A stretch of 22,398 nt of DNA from DASCNA01 sp036011305 (GCA_036011305.1 DASCNA010000036.1:1-22398), one strand, 5' to 3'; positions 1 to 7,795 are shown, counted from the first letter of the stretch. Made by a program: numbers and translations. Notes: generated from the letters alone by a model not told the origin.

Positions 1-593
1 TGCAGCTTTGGGCCTTTGTTTGCTGTTTTATAGTTAGGTATTTCGGGAGGTTCGTGTAAATGAGCACCACAACCGTGTCCTACATATTCCCGAACAATTC
101 CCAGGTTTGCTTCTTCGGCCACTTTCTGTACTGCAATGCTGATATCTCTTATGAAATTGCCCTTAATTGCAGAGTTTATTCCTGCAAAAAGTGATTCACG
201 TGTTTTTTTAAGCAGAAATTCTGCTTCAGAAACAACTTTTCCAATTGCAATTGTTTCAGCATTGTCTCCGATATAACTGTTTAAGGAGACGCCTACATCA
301 AAGCTTACAATATCTCCATCATTTATTATTCTGTTTTTACTGCCGATTCCGTGAACTACTTCATCATTAACTGAAATACAAATTTGTCCAGGATATCCTC
401 TGTAACCTAGGAAAGCACTTTTTCCACCAGTAGATTTTATTAAATTTTCTGCAAGAATATCAATATCTTTAGTTGACATTCCTGCAGCTATCAATCTTCT
501 AAGTTCTTCCCGTACAAAAGCGGCTGCCTGAGCCGCTTTTCTGATACCTATGATCTCTTTTTCTGAGTGTATTATTGTTTTTTTTAAAGTCAT
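1..593 (-). CDS. map: Methionine aminopeptidase type I, 3' end cut by window edge
   Basis: Removes the initiator methionine from nascent proteins in the cytoplasm. About 197 residues are present; the family is about 250-265, so the C-terminal quarter lies beyond position 1. Translating the minus strand from ATG at 593 gives MTLKKTIIHSEKEIIGIRKA. The metal site is recognisable: an Asp in DGDIVSFDVG, a second in IGDNAET, and a His in EYVGHGCGAHLHEPPE, which also holds the second conserved His. The two glutamate ligands near the C terminus are off the edge. The gene starts 2 bases after the adk stop, so the two are almost certainly cotranscribed, as in the common secY-adk-map order. No strong Shine-Dalgarno is visible, so translation may be coupled to adk. 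The family assignment is secure. Confidence 0.95.
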   Translation of the reverse strand, partial: MTLKKTIIHSEKEIIGIRKAAQAAAFVREELRRLIAAGMSTKDIDILAENLIKSTGGKSAFLGYRGYPGQICISVNDEVVHGIGSKNRIINDGDIVSFDVGVSLNSYIGDNAETIAIGKVVSEAEFLLKKTRESLFAGINSAIKGNFIRDISIAVQKVAEEANLGIVREYVGHGCGAHLHEPPEIPNYKTANKGPKL

Positions 594-595
594 AT

Positions 596-1240
596 TCAAA
601 TTAATTTTAAAATATCGTTCAGTACTGGTTCCTTTCCCCGTTCTGAATTTATGCTGTAAAGAATTTTCTCTTTTTCATAAAATTCTACAAGCGGTGCTGT
701 TTCTTTATGGTATAATTCCAGTCTACTTTTAGCTGTTTCAAGGCTGTCGTCTTTTCTTTGGTATAATTCTCCTCCACATATATCGCACTTACCTTCAACT
801 TTTGGAGGAGAGAAGATTTTATTAAAGTTACCGCCGCACTCACGGCACATCAGTCTTGCTGTCAGTCTCTGGAGTAGTAATTCGTCGCCTGCCTGAAAAT
901 AAATAACTGCATCTATTTCTTTTTTAATGTTTTTTATTGTGCTTTTAAGTAATTCTGCCTGATTTAATGTTCTAGGGAACCCATCAAGAATAAAACCTTT
1001 TTTGCAGTCTTCTTCGGATAATCTTTTAGTTACCATGTCAGCAACAAGTTCATCTGGGACTAATCCGCCTGATTCTACATAAGCTTTGGCTTTCTTCCCT
1101 AATTCAGTGCCATTTTTAATTTCATTTCTAAAAATATCGCCTGTAGAGATATGTACAAGTGGTGTTTTTTCGGTCAATAGACTTGCAAATGTTCCTTTGC
1201 CGGCACCGGGTGCTCCTAGAAATATTAAGTTCTTTTTCAT
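596..1240 (-). CDS. adk: Adenylate kinase, zinc-LID form
   Basis: Catalyses ATP + AMP = 2 ADP in the cytoplasm. The 214 residues match the usual length. The P-loop GAPGAGKGT is at residues 9-17, the AMP-binding motif DGFPR at 86-90, and the LID domain carries four cysteines (C132, C135, C152, C155) in CRECGG and CDICGG pairs, the arrangement that binds structural zinc in many Gram-positive and other bacterial adenylate kinases but is absent in the E. coli enzyme. The ATG at 1240 is preceded on the minus strand by a good Shine-Dalgarno (TGAGGAAA, about 7 bases away). The gene is followed by map after 2 bases and is divergent from the FHA gene across a 272-base gap. Function is certain. Confidence 0.98.
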   Translation of the reverse strand: MKKNLIFLGAPGAGKGTFASLLTEKTPLVHISTGDIFRNEIKNGTELGKKAKAYVESGGLVPDELVADMVTKRLSEEDCKKGFILDGFPRTLNQAELLKSTIKNIKKEIDAVIYFQAGDELLLQRLTARLMCRECGGNFNKIFSPPKVEGKCDICGGELYQRKDDSLETAKSRLELYHKETAPLVEFYEKEKILYSINSERGKEPVLNDILKLI

Positions 1241-1512
1241 AGAATTTCCTCAAAATTAAATTAGTGTTTAAACTTGTTCTTTATCAAATTTATAATTACT
1301 ATATATAATATAGGCTTTATATAGCGGTTTATAATAAAATAATATAATTTTTTATATTGTTTAGTCAAATATATCTCATTTATAATAAAAATGATAATTT
1401 TAATTATTAGTCTTTGACAATAAATGAGTTTAATTTAGATTATAAGCTTTAATAAAATTTTATAAGTTAATATAGCATATTATCTTAAATGTAATTAGAT
1501 GAAAAAAGGTTT
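1241..1512. other. Divergent intergenic region, AT-rich
   Basis: This 272-base gap separates leftward adk from the rightward FHA gene and must hold the promoters for both. It is extremely AT-rich and I find no ORF or RNA gene in it. A -35/-10 pair for the rightward gene can be proposed (listed separately). The leftward adk promoter could not be pinned down because TATA-like hexamers are everywhere. The last bases (AAAAAAGG at 1502-1509) provide the Shine-Dalgarno for the FHA gene. Confidence 0.6.
1414..1443 (+). promoter_or_regulatory. Candidate sigma-70-type promoter for the FHA gene
   Basis: A perfect TTGACA lies at 1414-1419. Possible -10 hexamers follow: TAGATT at 1436-1441 (16-base spacer) or GATTAT at 1438-1443 (18-base spacer), both imperfect. 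The perfect -35 is notable, but in DNA this AT-rich the -10 choice is uncertain. Confidence 0.4.
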
Positions 1513-2034
1513 ATGAATAAACTTCCTGAATTGATAGTATTATCGAGTACAAATAAAGGGAACTCTTTTACCCTTAAGAATAAGGTTTATACTTGTGGCA
1601 GGTCGTCGAATAATGATATACACTTTAATGATACAACAATAAGTACGAATCATTGTGAAATTATCCGCTCTAATAAAGGTATTTACTCTATTACGGATAA
1701 AAACTCAACAAATGGAACGAGGGTAAATAGTCAATATGTGACAAATGTTGATCTCAACAATGGTGATATTATTAAATTAGGAAATACTGAGCTTCTTTAC
1801 AGCTGTGAAGAAGGAAAATTTAAAGAACAGGCGATTTTTGATACAAAAACAAAAATAGATTTGACTCAGATAGGGAATGGAGTGGATATAGAGGAAATGG
1901 AAAATTTTTCTCCATTCTCAAAAGAGGAGAGTAAATTTAAAAAATTGATAGCAAAAAAAGCTACTATATATATATTTATATTGCTTGGGATATTAATTGT
2001 GGCATTGTTAGCATGGTTATTAGCTTTAGTTTAA
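1513..2034 (+). CDS. FHA-domain protein with C-terminal membrane anchor
   Basis: Residues 5-97 form a forkhead-associated domain, which binds phosphothreonine peptides. The diagnostic residues are present: G29-R30 in CGRSSNND, the S44-x2-H47 pair in ISTNHCE, and NSTNG at 64-68. A linker of about 50 residues follows, and the protein ends in one hydrophobic segment at about 151-172, with two lysines just before it. It therefore looks like a tail-anchored protein with the FHA domain in the cytoplasm. There is no signal peptide. The ATG is preceded by AAAAGG at a normal distance. It stands 121 bases before ftsH in the same direction and could share a transcript. The phosphorylated partner is unknown and no Ser/Thr kinase gene is in the window. 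The domain call is firm; the cellular role is not. Confidence 0.88.
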   Translation: MNKLPELIVLSSTNKGNSFTLKNKVYTCGRSSNNDIHFNDTTISTNHCEIIRSNKGIYSITDKNSTNGTRVNSQYVTNVDLNNGDIIKLGNTELLYSCEEGKFKEQAIFDTKTKIDLTQIGNGVDIEEMENFSPFSKEESKFKKLIAKKATIYIFILLGILIVALLAWLLALV

Positions 2035-2073
2035 TCATTATATATATTATATTATTACGCAACTTTTATTATT

Positions 2074-2090
2074 CGTAAGAATTACTTACG
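2074..2090. promoter_or_regulatory. Inverted repeat upstream of ftsH
   Basis: CGTAAG and CTTACG form a perfect 6-bp inverted repeat around AATTA in the gap between the FHA gene and ftsH. No T-run follows, so it is not a standard terminator. A weak promoter (TTGTGT at 2091-2096, TATATT at 2113-2118, 16-base spacer) starts directly after it. It could be an operator or an mRNA hairpin; this is based on symmetry alone. Confidence 0.3.
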
Positions 2091-2155
2091 TTGTGTTTGT
2101 TAATTGCTGGAATATATTTTCAGAAAAATAAAGGATAAAGAATTAGGCATTAAAT

Positions 2156-4282
2156 ATGGAAAATAAGAACCAACCAAATAAAAGGCCGGGTAAAGGTAAG
2201 ATTCCAATTAAAAAAGCTCCACCTATGGCAATGATTGTATGGATGCTGGTATTTGTTGCAGCAGCAGGCCTTTTTCTATTTTCGGCAAATCATAAAAAAA
2301 CAGAAAATCTTGACCAGTCAGCATTTGAGTCAGCTTTAATTCAGAAAAAAATTAGTACAGTTGTTATGACTCCGTCAACTGGCAATATAATGTCTGTTCA
2401 GGGAAAATTAAATACTAAAACAAAATCAGGAACTCAAGATTATACTTCCAGGGTTATTTATACAAATACTCTGGATAAATTGTTGAGGGATACTAAAGAT
2501 GGTAGTTATAAAGTAAATGTAACAATAAAGAATGATGATTCATGGTTCAAAAGTTTAATTTATATGCTCTTGATAATTATTGTTCCTGTAGCGTTGCTTT
2601 ATATGCTTTTCGCAAGGCAGATTAAAGGTGCCGGAAAAGGTGCGATGCAGTTCGGTAAGAGTAAAGCGAGAATGATATTCCCGGATAAGAATAAAATTAA
2701 ATTTGCTGATGTAGCCGGTGCAGAAGAGGCAAAAGAAGAAACTAAAGAAATCATGGATTATCTTAATGATCCGTTGAAATTTAAACTTCTAGGTGCAAAA
2801 ATACCTAAGGGCGCAATGCTTGTAGGACCTCCTGGGACTGGTAAAACTATGCTTGCAAAAGCTATTGCCGGTGAAGCAAATGTTCCATTTTTTGCTATAA
2901 GTGGTTCAGATTTTGTTGAAATGTTTGTAGGTGTTGGTGCTAGTAGGGTAAGAGATATGTTTGCTACCGCAAGAAAACATGCACCATGTTTAATCTTTAT
3001 TGATGAAATTGATGCTGTGGGCAGATCTCGTTTTTCAGGTATTGGGGGAGGTCATGATGAAAGAGAGCAGACTCTTAATGCAATGCTTGTTGAAATGGAT
3101 GGTTTGGAAACAGAAGAAGGCGGAGTAATTGTTTTAGCTGCTACAAACAGACCTGATGTATTGGATCCTGCTTTAGTTCGTCCCGGACGTTTTGACCGTC
3201 AAATCGTACTTGATTTACCTGATATTAAAGGACGAAGACAGATCCTGGATGTTCATGCTAAAAATATAAAAATGGCCAAAGATGTCGATTTGGATGTAGT
3301 TGCTAAAGGAACACCTGGCTTTAGTGGTGCCGATTTGGCTAATTTAATTAATGAAGCTGCTTTGCTTGCAGCAAGAGGAAATAAATCAGCTGCTGAAATG
3401 CCTGAACTGGAAGAGGCCAGAGATAAAGTGTGCTGGGGACGTGAGAGAAGAAGCAGAAAAATTAGTGAAAAAGAAAGAAGAGTCACGGCCTATCATGAAG
3501 CAGGCCATACTTTGACTGGATTATATTGTGAGAATTCTACTCCATTACATAAAGTTACAATAATTCCTAGAGGAATTGCTTATTTAGGTGCTACCTTCCA
3601 ATTAGCAGAAGAAGATCGTTATACTCAGTCTAAAAAAGAATTAGAAGATATGATGATTATGATGATGGGGGGTAGAAGTGCTGAAGAAATAATATTTGGA
3701 GATATTACAAGTGGAGCTGCTGGTGATATTGGAGAAGCAACAAAAGTGGCTAAAAAAATGGTCTGTGTTTTTGGTATGAGTGAAAAAATGGGAGAAATTT
3801 CTTATGGTGGCAGAAGTGAGCAGGTTTATGTCGGGCGAGATATCACTAGATCAGAAGATTATAGTGAAGATACAGCGCGAGAAATTGATCTTGAAATTAA
3901 AAAATTAATTGGTACTGCTAAAAAGAAATCTGATGATATTTTAACAAAACACAAAGACCAGTTAGAACTTCTTGCCCAAGAACTTCTCAAAAAAGAAACT
4001 TTATCTGCAAAAGAAGTTAAAATACTTCTCGGTTTTGAAGTAAAAAAAGAAGATGATTCTTTTAGCGAAAAAGCTAAAACTAGCGTTAAGACTGAACAGA
4101 AGTCAGAGTCAGCTACTAAACAAGATATGATGGCTGAATTAAAAGCAGAGATAAAAGCAGAAATGAAAGCTGAAGCTGAGGCTGAGGCTGAGAAAATTTC
4201 TAAAGTCGAACTTAAGAAAAAAGAAGTTACAGAAAAAAGTTCTACTGAAGCAATAAAAAAAGATAATTCAGATTCAGAATAA
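2156..4282 (+). CDS. ftsH: ATP-dependent zinc metalloprotease FtsH
   Basis: Membrane-bound AAA+ protease that degrades misfolded membrane proteins and selected regulators. Two membrane segments lie at about 23-43 and 133-153, enclosing a periplasmic domain of roughly 90 residues. The AAA module follows: Walker A GPPGTGKT at 224-231, Walker B LIFIDEID, and the second region of homology ending in RPGRFDR. The zinc site is HEAGH at 447-451, and D524 in GAAGD is the expected third ligand. At 708 residues it is about 60 longer than the E. coli protein (644). The excess is a charged Lys/Glu/Ala tail with short repeats (for example AEAEAEAEK near the C terminus), probably helical or disordered. The short N-terminal Lys/Pro-rich stretch before the first membrane segment is also extra. 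It is followed immediately by a strong terminator. Function is certain; the role of the tail is unknown. Confidence 0.98.
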   Translation: MENKNQPNKRPGKGKIPIKKAPPMAMIVWMLVFVAAAGLFLFSANHKKTENLDQSAFESALIQKKISTVVMTPSTGNIMSVQGKLNTKTKSGTQDYTSRVIYTNTLDKLLRDTKDGSYKVNVTIKNDDSWFKSLIYMLLIIIVPVALLYMLFARQIKGAGKGAMQFGKSKARMIFPDKNKIKFADVAGAEEAKEETKEIMDYLNDPLKFKLLGAKIPKGAMLVGPPGTGKTMLAKAIAGEANVPFFAISGSDFVEMFVGVGASRVRDMFATARKHAPCLIFIDEIDAVGRSRFSGIGGGHDEREQTLNAMLVEMDGLETEEGGVIVLAATNRPDVLDPALVRPGRFDRQIVLDLPDIKGRRQILDVHAKNIKMAKDVDLDVVAKGTPGFSGADLANLINEAALLAARGNKSAAEMPELEEARDKVCWGRERRSRKISEKERRVTAYHEAGHTLTGLYCENSTPLHKVTIIPRGIAYLGATFQLAEEDRYTQSKKELEDMMIMMMGGRSAEEIIFGDITSGAAGDIGEATKVAKKMVCVFGMSEKMGEISYGGRSEQVYVGRDITRSEDYSEDTAREIDLEIKKLIGTAKKKSDDILTKHKDQLELLAQELLKKETLSAKEVKILLGFEVKKEDDSFSEKAKTSVKTEQKSESATKQDMMAELKAEIKAEMKAEAEAEAEKISKVELKKKEVTEKSSTEAIKKDNSDSE

Positions 4283-4313
4283 AAAAATATAGAAATAATA
4301 TTATAATTATATT

Positions 4314-4340
4314 GCCGATCATTTTTTTGATCGGCTTTTT
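4314..4340 (+). terminator. Intrinsic terminator of ftsH
   Basis: GCCGATCA (4314-4321) and TGATCGGC (4328-4335) form a perfect 8-bp stem around a six-T loop, followed by TTTTT and ATTTTAT. It sits 31 bases after the ftsH stop. Its T-run overlaps the stop codon of the converging ftsQ gene. On the opposite strand the downstream side lacks a clean T-run, so it mainly serves ftsH. Confidence 0.9.
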
Positions 4341-5196
4341 ATTTTATAATAGCCTGATCCCTATATAGCAGATTGATTTCTTTATATGGAGTTCTTTTCC
4401 ATCTCAGGTATTTATATAATTCTTCAAGTTCAGTTAGCTTTGTTTTTAAAAGTTTAGTATTTGCTAGCATTTTCTGCATGGAAGGTGGGTTTTCTACTGA
4501 GTATTTAAACGGAAATACTACTTTTACTGTTTTTTTATTTGGTGCATGCATAAATACGTTAAGTTCATTTTGTGAATATAAATTAATAATTTTTACTTTG
4601 AAATTAATAAAATCTGTATTGATCAGAGATATAAAAATTAAAGCGGGTTTTATTTTTTTTATGATTTTACCATACGGTAATTTGTTATCTGTTTTCTTTA
4701 AACTGAAACCAGTGATTATTGGTAGGTTAAAGTTAATATCAGCGGTATATTTACTGCTCATTAAAACTCCAGCCTGATCTACAACTAAGCCTGATTTTCT
4801 ATTATAAATGGTAGCTCTGGGAATTCTTTCGGTAATATTAATGATTAATGTATCCGGAAGTTCTCTTGAGACTCCAACTGATTCAATTCCGAACTCCTTC
4901 ATTTCTTCTAACTTGTTTTTAATTTTACCTAAATTAAGTTCGTATAAATTAGTCTGGCCAATTTTTAAATTTAGAATTCTTGAAATTTTATCAGCTCTGT
5001 TATTCCAGTAGCTTGTTCCTTTGACAGAAATTTTGCTTATAGTAAAGTGAGGATTTCTTGAAAACAGAATTTTAGAAAAACTGAATAGCCCAAAACCGAT
5101 AGCTGAGAGAATTATTACTAATATCAAAAGCGCCAGTGCTACTCTGAAGTAAGAGTTCTTAAAAAGGTTTATTTTTTTTGCTTTTTTTTTTCTCAT
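4339..5196 (-). CDS. ftsQ: Cell division protein FtsQ (POTRA domain)
   Basis: Bitopic division protein linking the early Z-ring components to FtsB/FtsL in the divisome. Residues 1-17 are basic and cytoplasmic, one membrane segment spans about 18-40, and a POTRA-like domain begins near F51 (FTISKISVKG) and runs to about 122, including the typical LPDTLIINITERIP stretch. The remainder fits the FtsQ beta domain. The 285-residue length is normal. The N terminus is encoded by runs of ten and eight A (5182-5191 and 5172-5179 on the complement). The gene is not beside murC, ddl or ftsA, its usual dcw-cluster neighbours. It instead follows an RNA methyltransferase gene after 60 bases. Only a weak AAGAAA Shine-Dalgarno precedes the ATG. 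Sequence identity in this family is low, so the call rests on domain order and POTRA pattern. Confidence 0.85.
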   Translation of the reverse strand: MRKKKAKKINLFKNSYFRVALALLILVIILSAIGFGLFSFSKILFSRNPHFTISKISVKGTSYWNNRADKISRILNLKIGQTNLYELNLGKIKNKLEEMKEFGIESVGVSRELPDTLIINITERIPRATIYNRKSGLVVDQAGVLMSSKYTADINFNLPIITGFSLKKTDNKLPYGKIIKKIKPALIFISLINTDFINFKVKIINLYSQNELNVFMHAPNKKTVKVVFPFKYSVENPPSMQKMLANTKLLKTKLTELEELYKYLRWKRTPYKEINLLYRDQAIIK

Positions 5197-5256
5197 CGAA
5201 TTTCTTAAAAAATATTAGATTAAAGCTGAATAAAGGATATAAAAAAAGACTTTCTG

Positions 5257-5733
5257 TTATTTTTTATCATAATTAGCAATTATAGCATACAATACTGCTG
5301 CCGCACAATTTCCTACATTAATAGATTTTTTACTACCGAACATAGGTAGATTAACTGCTCCGTCACATTCATTTAATGTATTATCCTCTACGCCCAAGGC
5401 TTCGTTCCCCATGATAATGGCCAATGGATATTCATAATTCTTTTCCCATGCGCATATTGCATTTTCTGTTGTTTCTACAGCAAGAATCATTTTATAGCCT
5501 TCTGTTCTCAGAGCTTGTACTGCTTCTAAAGACGTGTCAAAATGTCTGCATGTAACAAGGTTGTCGGCATTCATTGCTGTTTTTGCTAGTTTTGGATGCG
5601 GAGGTGTAGGGGTGTAACCGCAGGTAATTATTTCATGAGCGTTTACTGCTTCAGCAATTCTAAATATATTACCTGTATTGTAAGCACTTCTGAGTCTGTC
5701 AAGAATAATAGTTATTTTAGGTATATTATCCAT
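5257..5733 (-). CDS. SpoU/TrmH-family RNA 2'-O-methyltransferase
   Basis: A SAM-dependent enzyme of the knotted SPOUT fold that methylates a ribose 2'-OH in tRNA or rRNA. Motif 1 is RSAYNTGN (15-22) with conserved N19 and R25, motif 2 is IIMGNEALG (106-114), and motif 3 is LPMFGSKKSINV (129-140) with the conserved Ser/Asn. At 158 residues it is a bare catalytic domain, like TrmL in size, without the N-terminal substrate-binding domain of RlmB-type proteins. Motif 1 looks closer to TrmH/RlmB-type proteins than to TrmL, so the target nucleotide cannot be named. It is upstream of ftsQ on the same strand and divergent from arnC across about 140 bases. Confidence 0.88.
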   Translation of the reverse strand: MDNIPKITIILDRLRSAYNTGNIFRIAEAVNAHEIITCGYTPTPPHPKLAKTAMNADNLVTCRHFDTSLEAVQALRTEGYKMILAVETTENAICAWEKNYEYPLAIIMGNEALGVEDNTLNECDGAVNLPMFGSKKSINVGNCAAAVLYAIIANYDKK

Positions 5734-5787
5734 CTTATTTTCTTTTTTATATGTTAAAATCGCAAATTTAATTATAAAATTGTTATA

Positions 5788-5816
5788 TTGAATTATGATT
5801 CAGATACTAATATAGT
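5788..5816 (+). promoter_or_regulatory. Candidate promoter of the arnC operon
   Basis: TTGAAT (5788-5793) and TATAGT (5811-5816) are separated by exactly 17 bases, predicting transcription from about 5823 and a leader of some 50 bases before the arnC ATG. It is the best match in this 138-base divergent gap. AT-richness makes chance matches common. Confidence 0.45.
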
Positions 5817-5871
5817 ATTACTTATTCTGGAATAGAACAATATTTTTATATAAAATTTGAGGTTTAAAACT

Positions 5872-6852
5872 ATGGCTGCATCAGAGAATAATGCTCGTGA
5901 AATAAATAACATAGACGTGGTAATTCCTGTTTTTAATGAAGCAGCAAATTTAAATGCATTAATAGAAAGATCTATTAATGCATTAAAAGACAGAGAGTAT
6001 GGTTTTAGACTGATATTTGTTGATGACGGAAGTTCTGATGAATCAGTTGAAGTTATAGAAAAATGGATAGAAAAACACAAGAAAAATATTGCACTGATTT
6101 CTTTAAATAGAAATTATGGTCAGCATGCAGCAATCACCGCAGGTTTTGAAAGCTGCACTGCTGAAGTAATTGTTACTATTGATGCCGACTTACAGAATCC
6201 ACCTGAGGGAATTCCTACAATGATAGCTAAAATGAAGGAAGGTGATTACGATATTGTAAGTACATTAAGGGGGGGGGGAAGAAAAGATAATTATTTTCGG
6301 CATTTAGCTTCCAGTGCTAAAGATTACATGGTTAGAAAAATCACTGACTCCAGTATGAGGGACAGCGGTTGTATGTTAAGAGCCTACAGAAAAGAGATTA
6401 TAGATGTAATAATACAGTGCAAAGAAAGATTTATCTATATACCTGTTCTTGCAGATTCATTTGCCAATAAAACTGCTGAAATAACAGTAGAGCATTCGGA
6501 AAGAGCTTCTGGAATTTCAAAATACAATGTATGGAAATTAATGCAGCTGTTTTTTGATATTTTAACAGGCTCAACCTTTATGCCGCTTAGATTTCTTACA
6601 GTATTTGGCGGAATAATGAGTGTAGTGAGCATATTATTTTCTATACTATTGATTATTTTGCGTATTTTTCATGGTGCTGCATGGGCAAATAATGGAGTAT
6701 TTACGCTGTTTGCTATTCTGTTTTTCTTTATTGGTATACAGTTTTTTATATTTGGAATTTTTGGAGAATATATATGCCGAATAAGCATGGATGTAAGAAA
6801 AAGGCCAAAATATCTTGTCAGTTCTAAAAAAGGTAATGTAAATAAAAAATAA
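5872..6852 (+). CDS. arnC: ArnC-like undecaprenyl-phosphate 4-deoxy-4-formamido-L-arabinose transferase
   Basis: Family 2 glycosyltransferase that in the Arn pathway moves formyl-aminoarabinose from UDP to undecaprenyl phosphate at the inner membrane. The GT-A domain has VDDGSSDES (D51, D52), the ArnC-typical NRNYGQHAAITAGFE, the DAD of DADLQNPPEG (104-106) and DSGCMLRAYRKEIID. Two membrane segments follow at about 237-268 and 275-299. The 326 residues match E. coli ArnC (322) end to end from memory of that sequence. I chose ATG at 5872, preceded by GAGGT at 8 bases; an upstream in-frame TTG at 5857 overlaps that Shine-Dalgarno. Residues 133-136 are encoded by a run of ten G, in frame here. 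arnD follows after 16 bases; arnA, which normally lies between them, is missing. The sugar could differ from L-Ara4N. Confidence 0.9.
   Translation: MAASENNAREINNIDVVIPVFNEAANLNALIERSINALKDREYGFRLIFVDDGSSDESVEVIEKWIEKHKKNIALISLNRNYGQHAAITAGFESCTAEVIVTIDADLQNPPEGIPTMIAKMKEGDYDIVSTLRGGGRKDNYFRHLASSAKDYMVRKITDSSMRDSGCMLRAYRKEIIDVIIQCKERFIYIPVLADSFANKTAEITVEHSERASGISKYNVWKLMQLFFDILTGSTFMPLRFLTVFGGIMSVVSILFSILLIILRIFHGAAWANNGVFTLFAILFFFIGIQFFIFGIFGEYICRISMDVRKRPKYLVSSKKGNVNKK
6269..6278 (+). repeat. Poly-G tract (G10) inside arnC
   Basis: Ten consecutive G encode Arg-Gly-Gly-Gly at arnC residues 133-136, in the segment just after the DADLQNPP motif where E. coli ArnC has no glycine run. The next longest G runs I see in the window are six. 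Gain or loss of one G would shift the frame and truncate the enzyme before its membrane domain, the usual design of a contingency locus. Confidence 0.85.
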
Positions 6853-6868
6853 TATATGAGATTTTTAT

Positions 6869-7795
6869 ATGAAAGAGAAGATTGATATTTTATCAGAAAA
6901 AGAGACTATATTAGGTTTAAAAATAGATGTTGATACTTTTCGCGGAACCAGACTTGGTGTTCCTGCCTTAAGCAATCTGCTGTATCAGAAGAATATCAGA
7001 GCATCATTTTTCTTTTCAATCGGTCCGGATAATATGGGAAGGCATATCTGGAGAATCATGAAACCCCAGTTTCTAAAGAAAATGATGCGGGGTAATGCCG
7101 CTAAGCTTTATGGTATGGATATTTTATTTAAAGGATTTTTATGGCCAGGTCCAGATATTGGAATAAAACTTGCAAAAGTTTTACAGAGTACAGTTTTTCA
7201 TAATCATGAGATAGCTCTCCATGCATATGATCATTATAAATGGCAGACATATATCTCTAAAATGGATGAAAAAACAATTAAATCAGTATTAGATAAAGCT
7301 GTGGTCCGCTGGGAAAAAATTTTTGGACAAAAGCCCACTGCTGCGGGCAATCCTGGCTGGCAGCTTTCCAAAGAGTGGCTTGATTATGCTGATACGCTGA
7401 ATTTTTCTTACAGAAGTGACTGTAGAGGAAGAGATATCGGGTATCCTGAGATAGATGGTAAAAGATATAAAACACTTCAAATACCGACAACTTTACCGAC
7501 ATATGATGAGATTATTGGGCGTAATGGAGTAAATGAATCAAATTACAATGAGTATATAATGAGCTTAATTGAACCTGGTAGGCTTAATGTACTGACAATA
7601 CACTCTGAAGTTGAGGGCATTTCATGCTTTAATCAGTTTAGAAGATTCACAGAAAAATGTGCTGATAGAAATATTAAAATTGTTCCTCTATGCGATATTC
7701 GCGATAGTATTAAGGAAACGAAAAATATTCTAAACATAAATTTTAAAGAAATACCAGGTAGAGAAGGAAATTTAGCAGTTGCAAAAAAAATGTAA
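6869..7795 (+). CDS. arnD: ArnD-like deformylase (polysaccharide deacetylase family)
   Basis: NodB-type metal-dependent hydrolase that in the Arn pathway removes the formyl group from undecaprenyl-phosphate 4-deoxy-4-formamido-L-arabinose. It follows E. coli ArnD closely: KIDVDTFRGTR with metal/catalytic D20 and D22, FFFSIGPDNMGRHIWR, the H118-x3-H122 pair in LHAYDH, SDCRGRDIGYP, IPTTLPTYDEIIGR and LTIHSEVEG. The 308 residues compare with 296 in E. coli. A roughly 12-residue N-terminal extension and a poorly conserved tail account for the excess. It belongs with arnC immediately upstream. Its last codons contain a run of eight A and overlap the start of the next gene by 17 bases in another frame. 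Family and pathway type are clear; whether L-Ara4N itself is the sugar is not. Confidence 0.9.
   Translation: MKEKIDILSEKETILGLKIDVDTFRGTRLGVPALSNLLYQKNIRASFFFSIGPDNMGRHIWRIMKPQFLKKMMRGNAAKLYGMDILFKGFLWPGPDIGIKLAKVLQSTVFHNHEIALHAYDHYKWQTYISKMDEKTIKSVLDKAVVRWEKIFGQKPTAAGNPGWQLSKEWLDYADTLNFSYRSDCRGRDIGYPEIDGKRYKTLQIPTTLPTYDEIIGRNGVNESNYNEYIMSLIEPGRLNVLTIHSEVEGISCFNQFRRFTEKCADRNIKIVPLCDIRDSIKETKNILNINFKEIPGREGNLAVAKKM

Noticed and set aside
550..732. Rightward 60-codon ORF over the map/adk junction.
   Set aside because: It runs antisense to two certain genes, has no Shine-Dalgarno and no recognisable features; a by-product of AT-rich complementary frames.
4314..4340. Bidirectional use of the ftsH/ftsQ hairpin as terminator for ftsQ too.
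   Set aside because: On the minus strand the stem is followed by CAATATAATTATAAT rather than a T-run, so efficient intrinsic termination in that direction is not supported.
5857..5871. Upstream TTG start for arnC that would add five residues.
   Set aside because: That TTG is part of the TTGAGGT Shine-Dalgarno serving the ATG at 5872; the ATG has ideal spacing and aligns with the ArnC N terminus.
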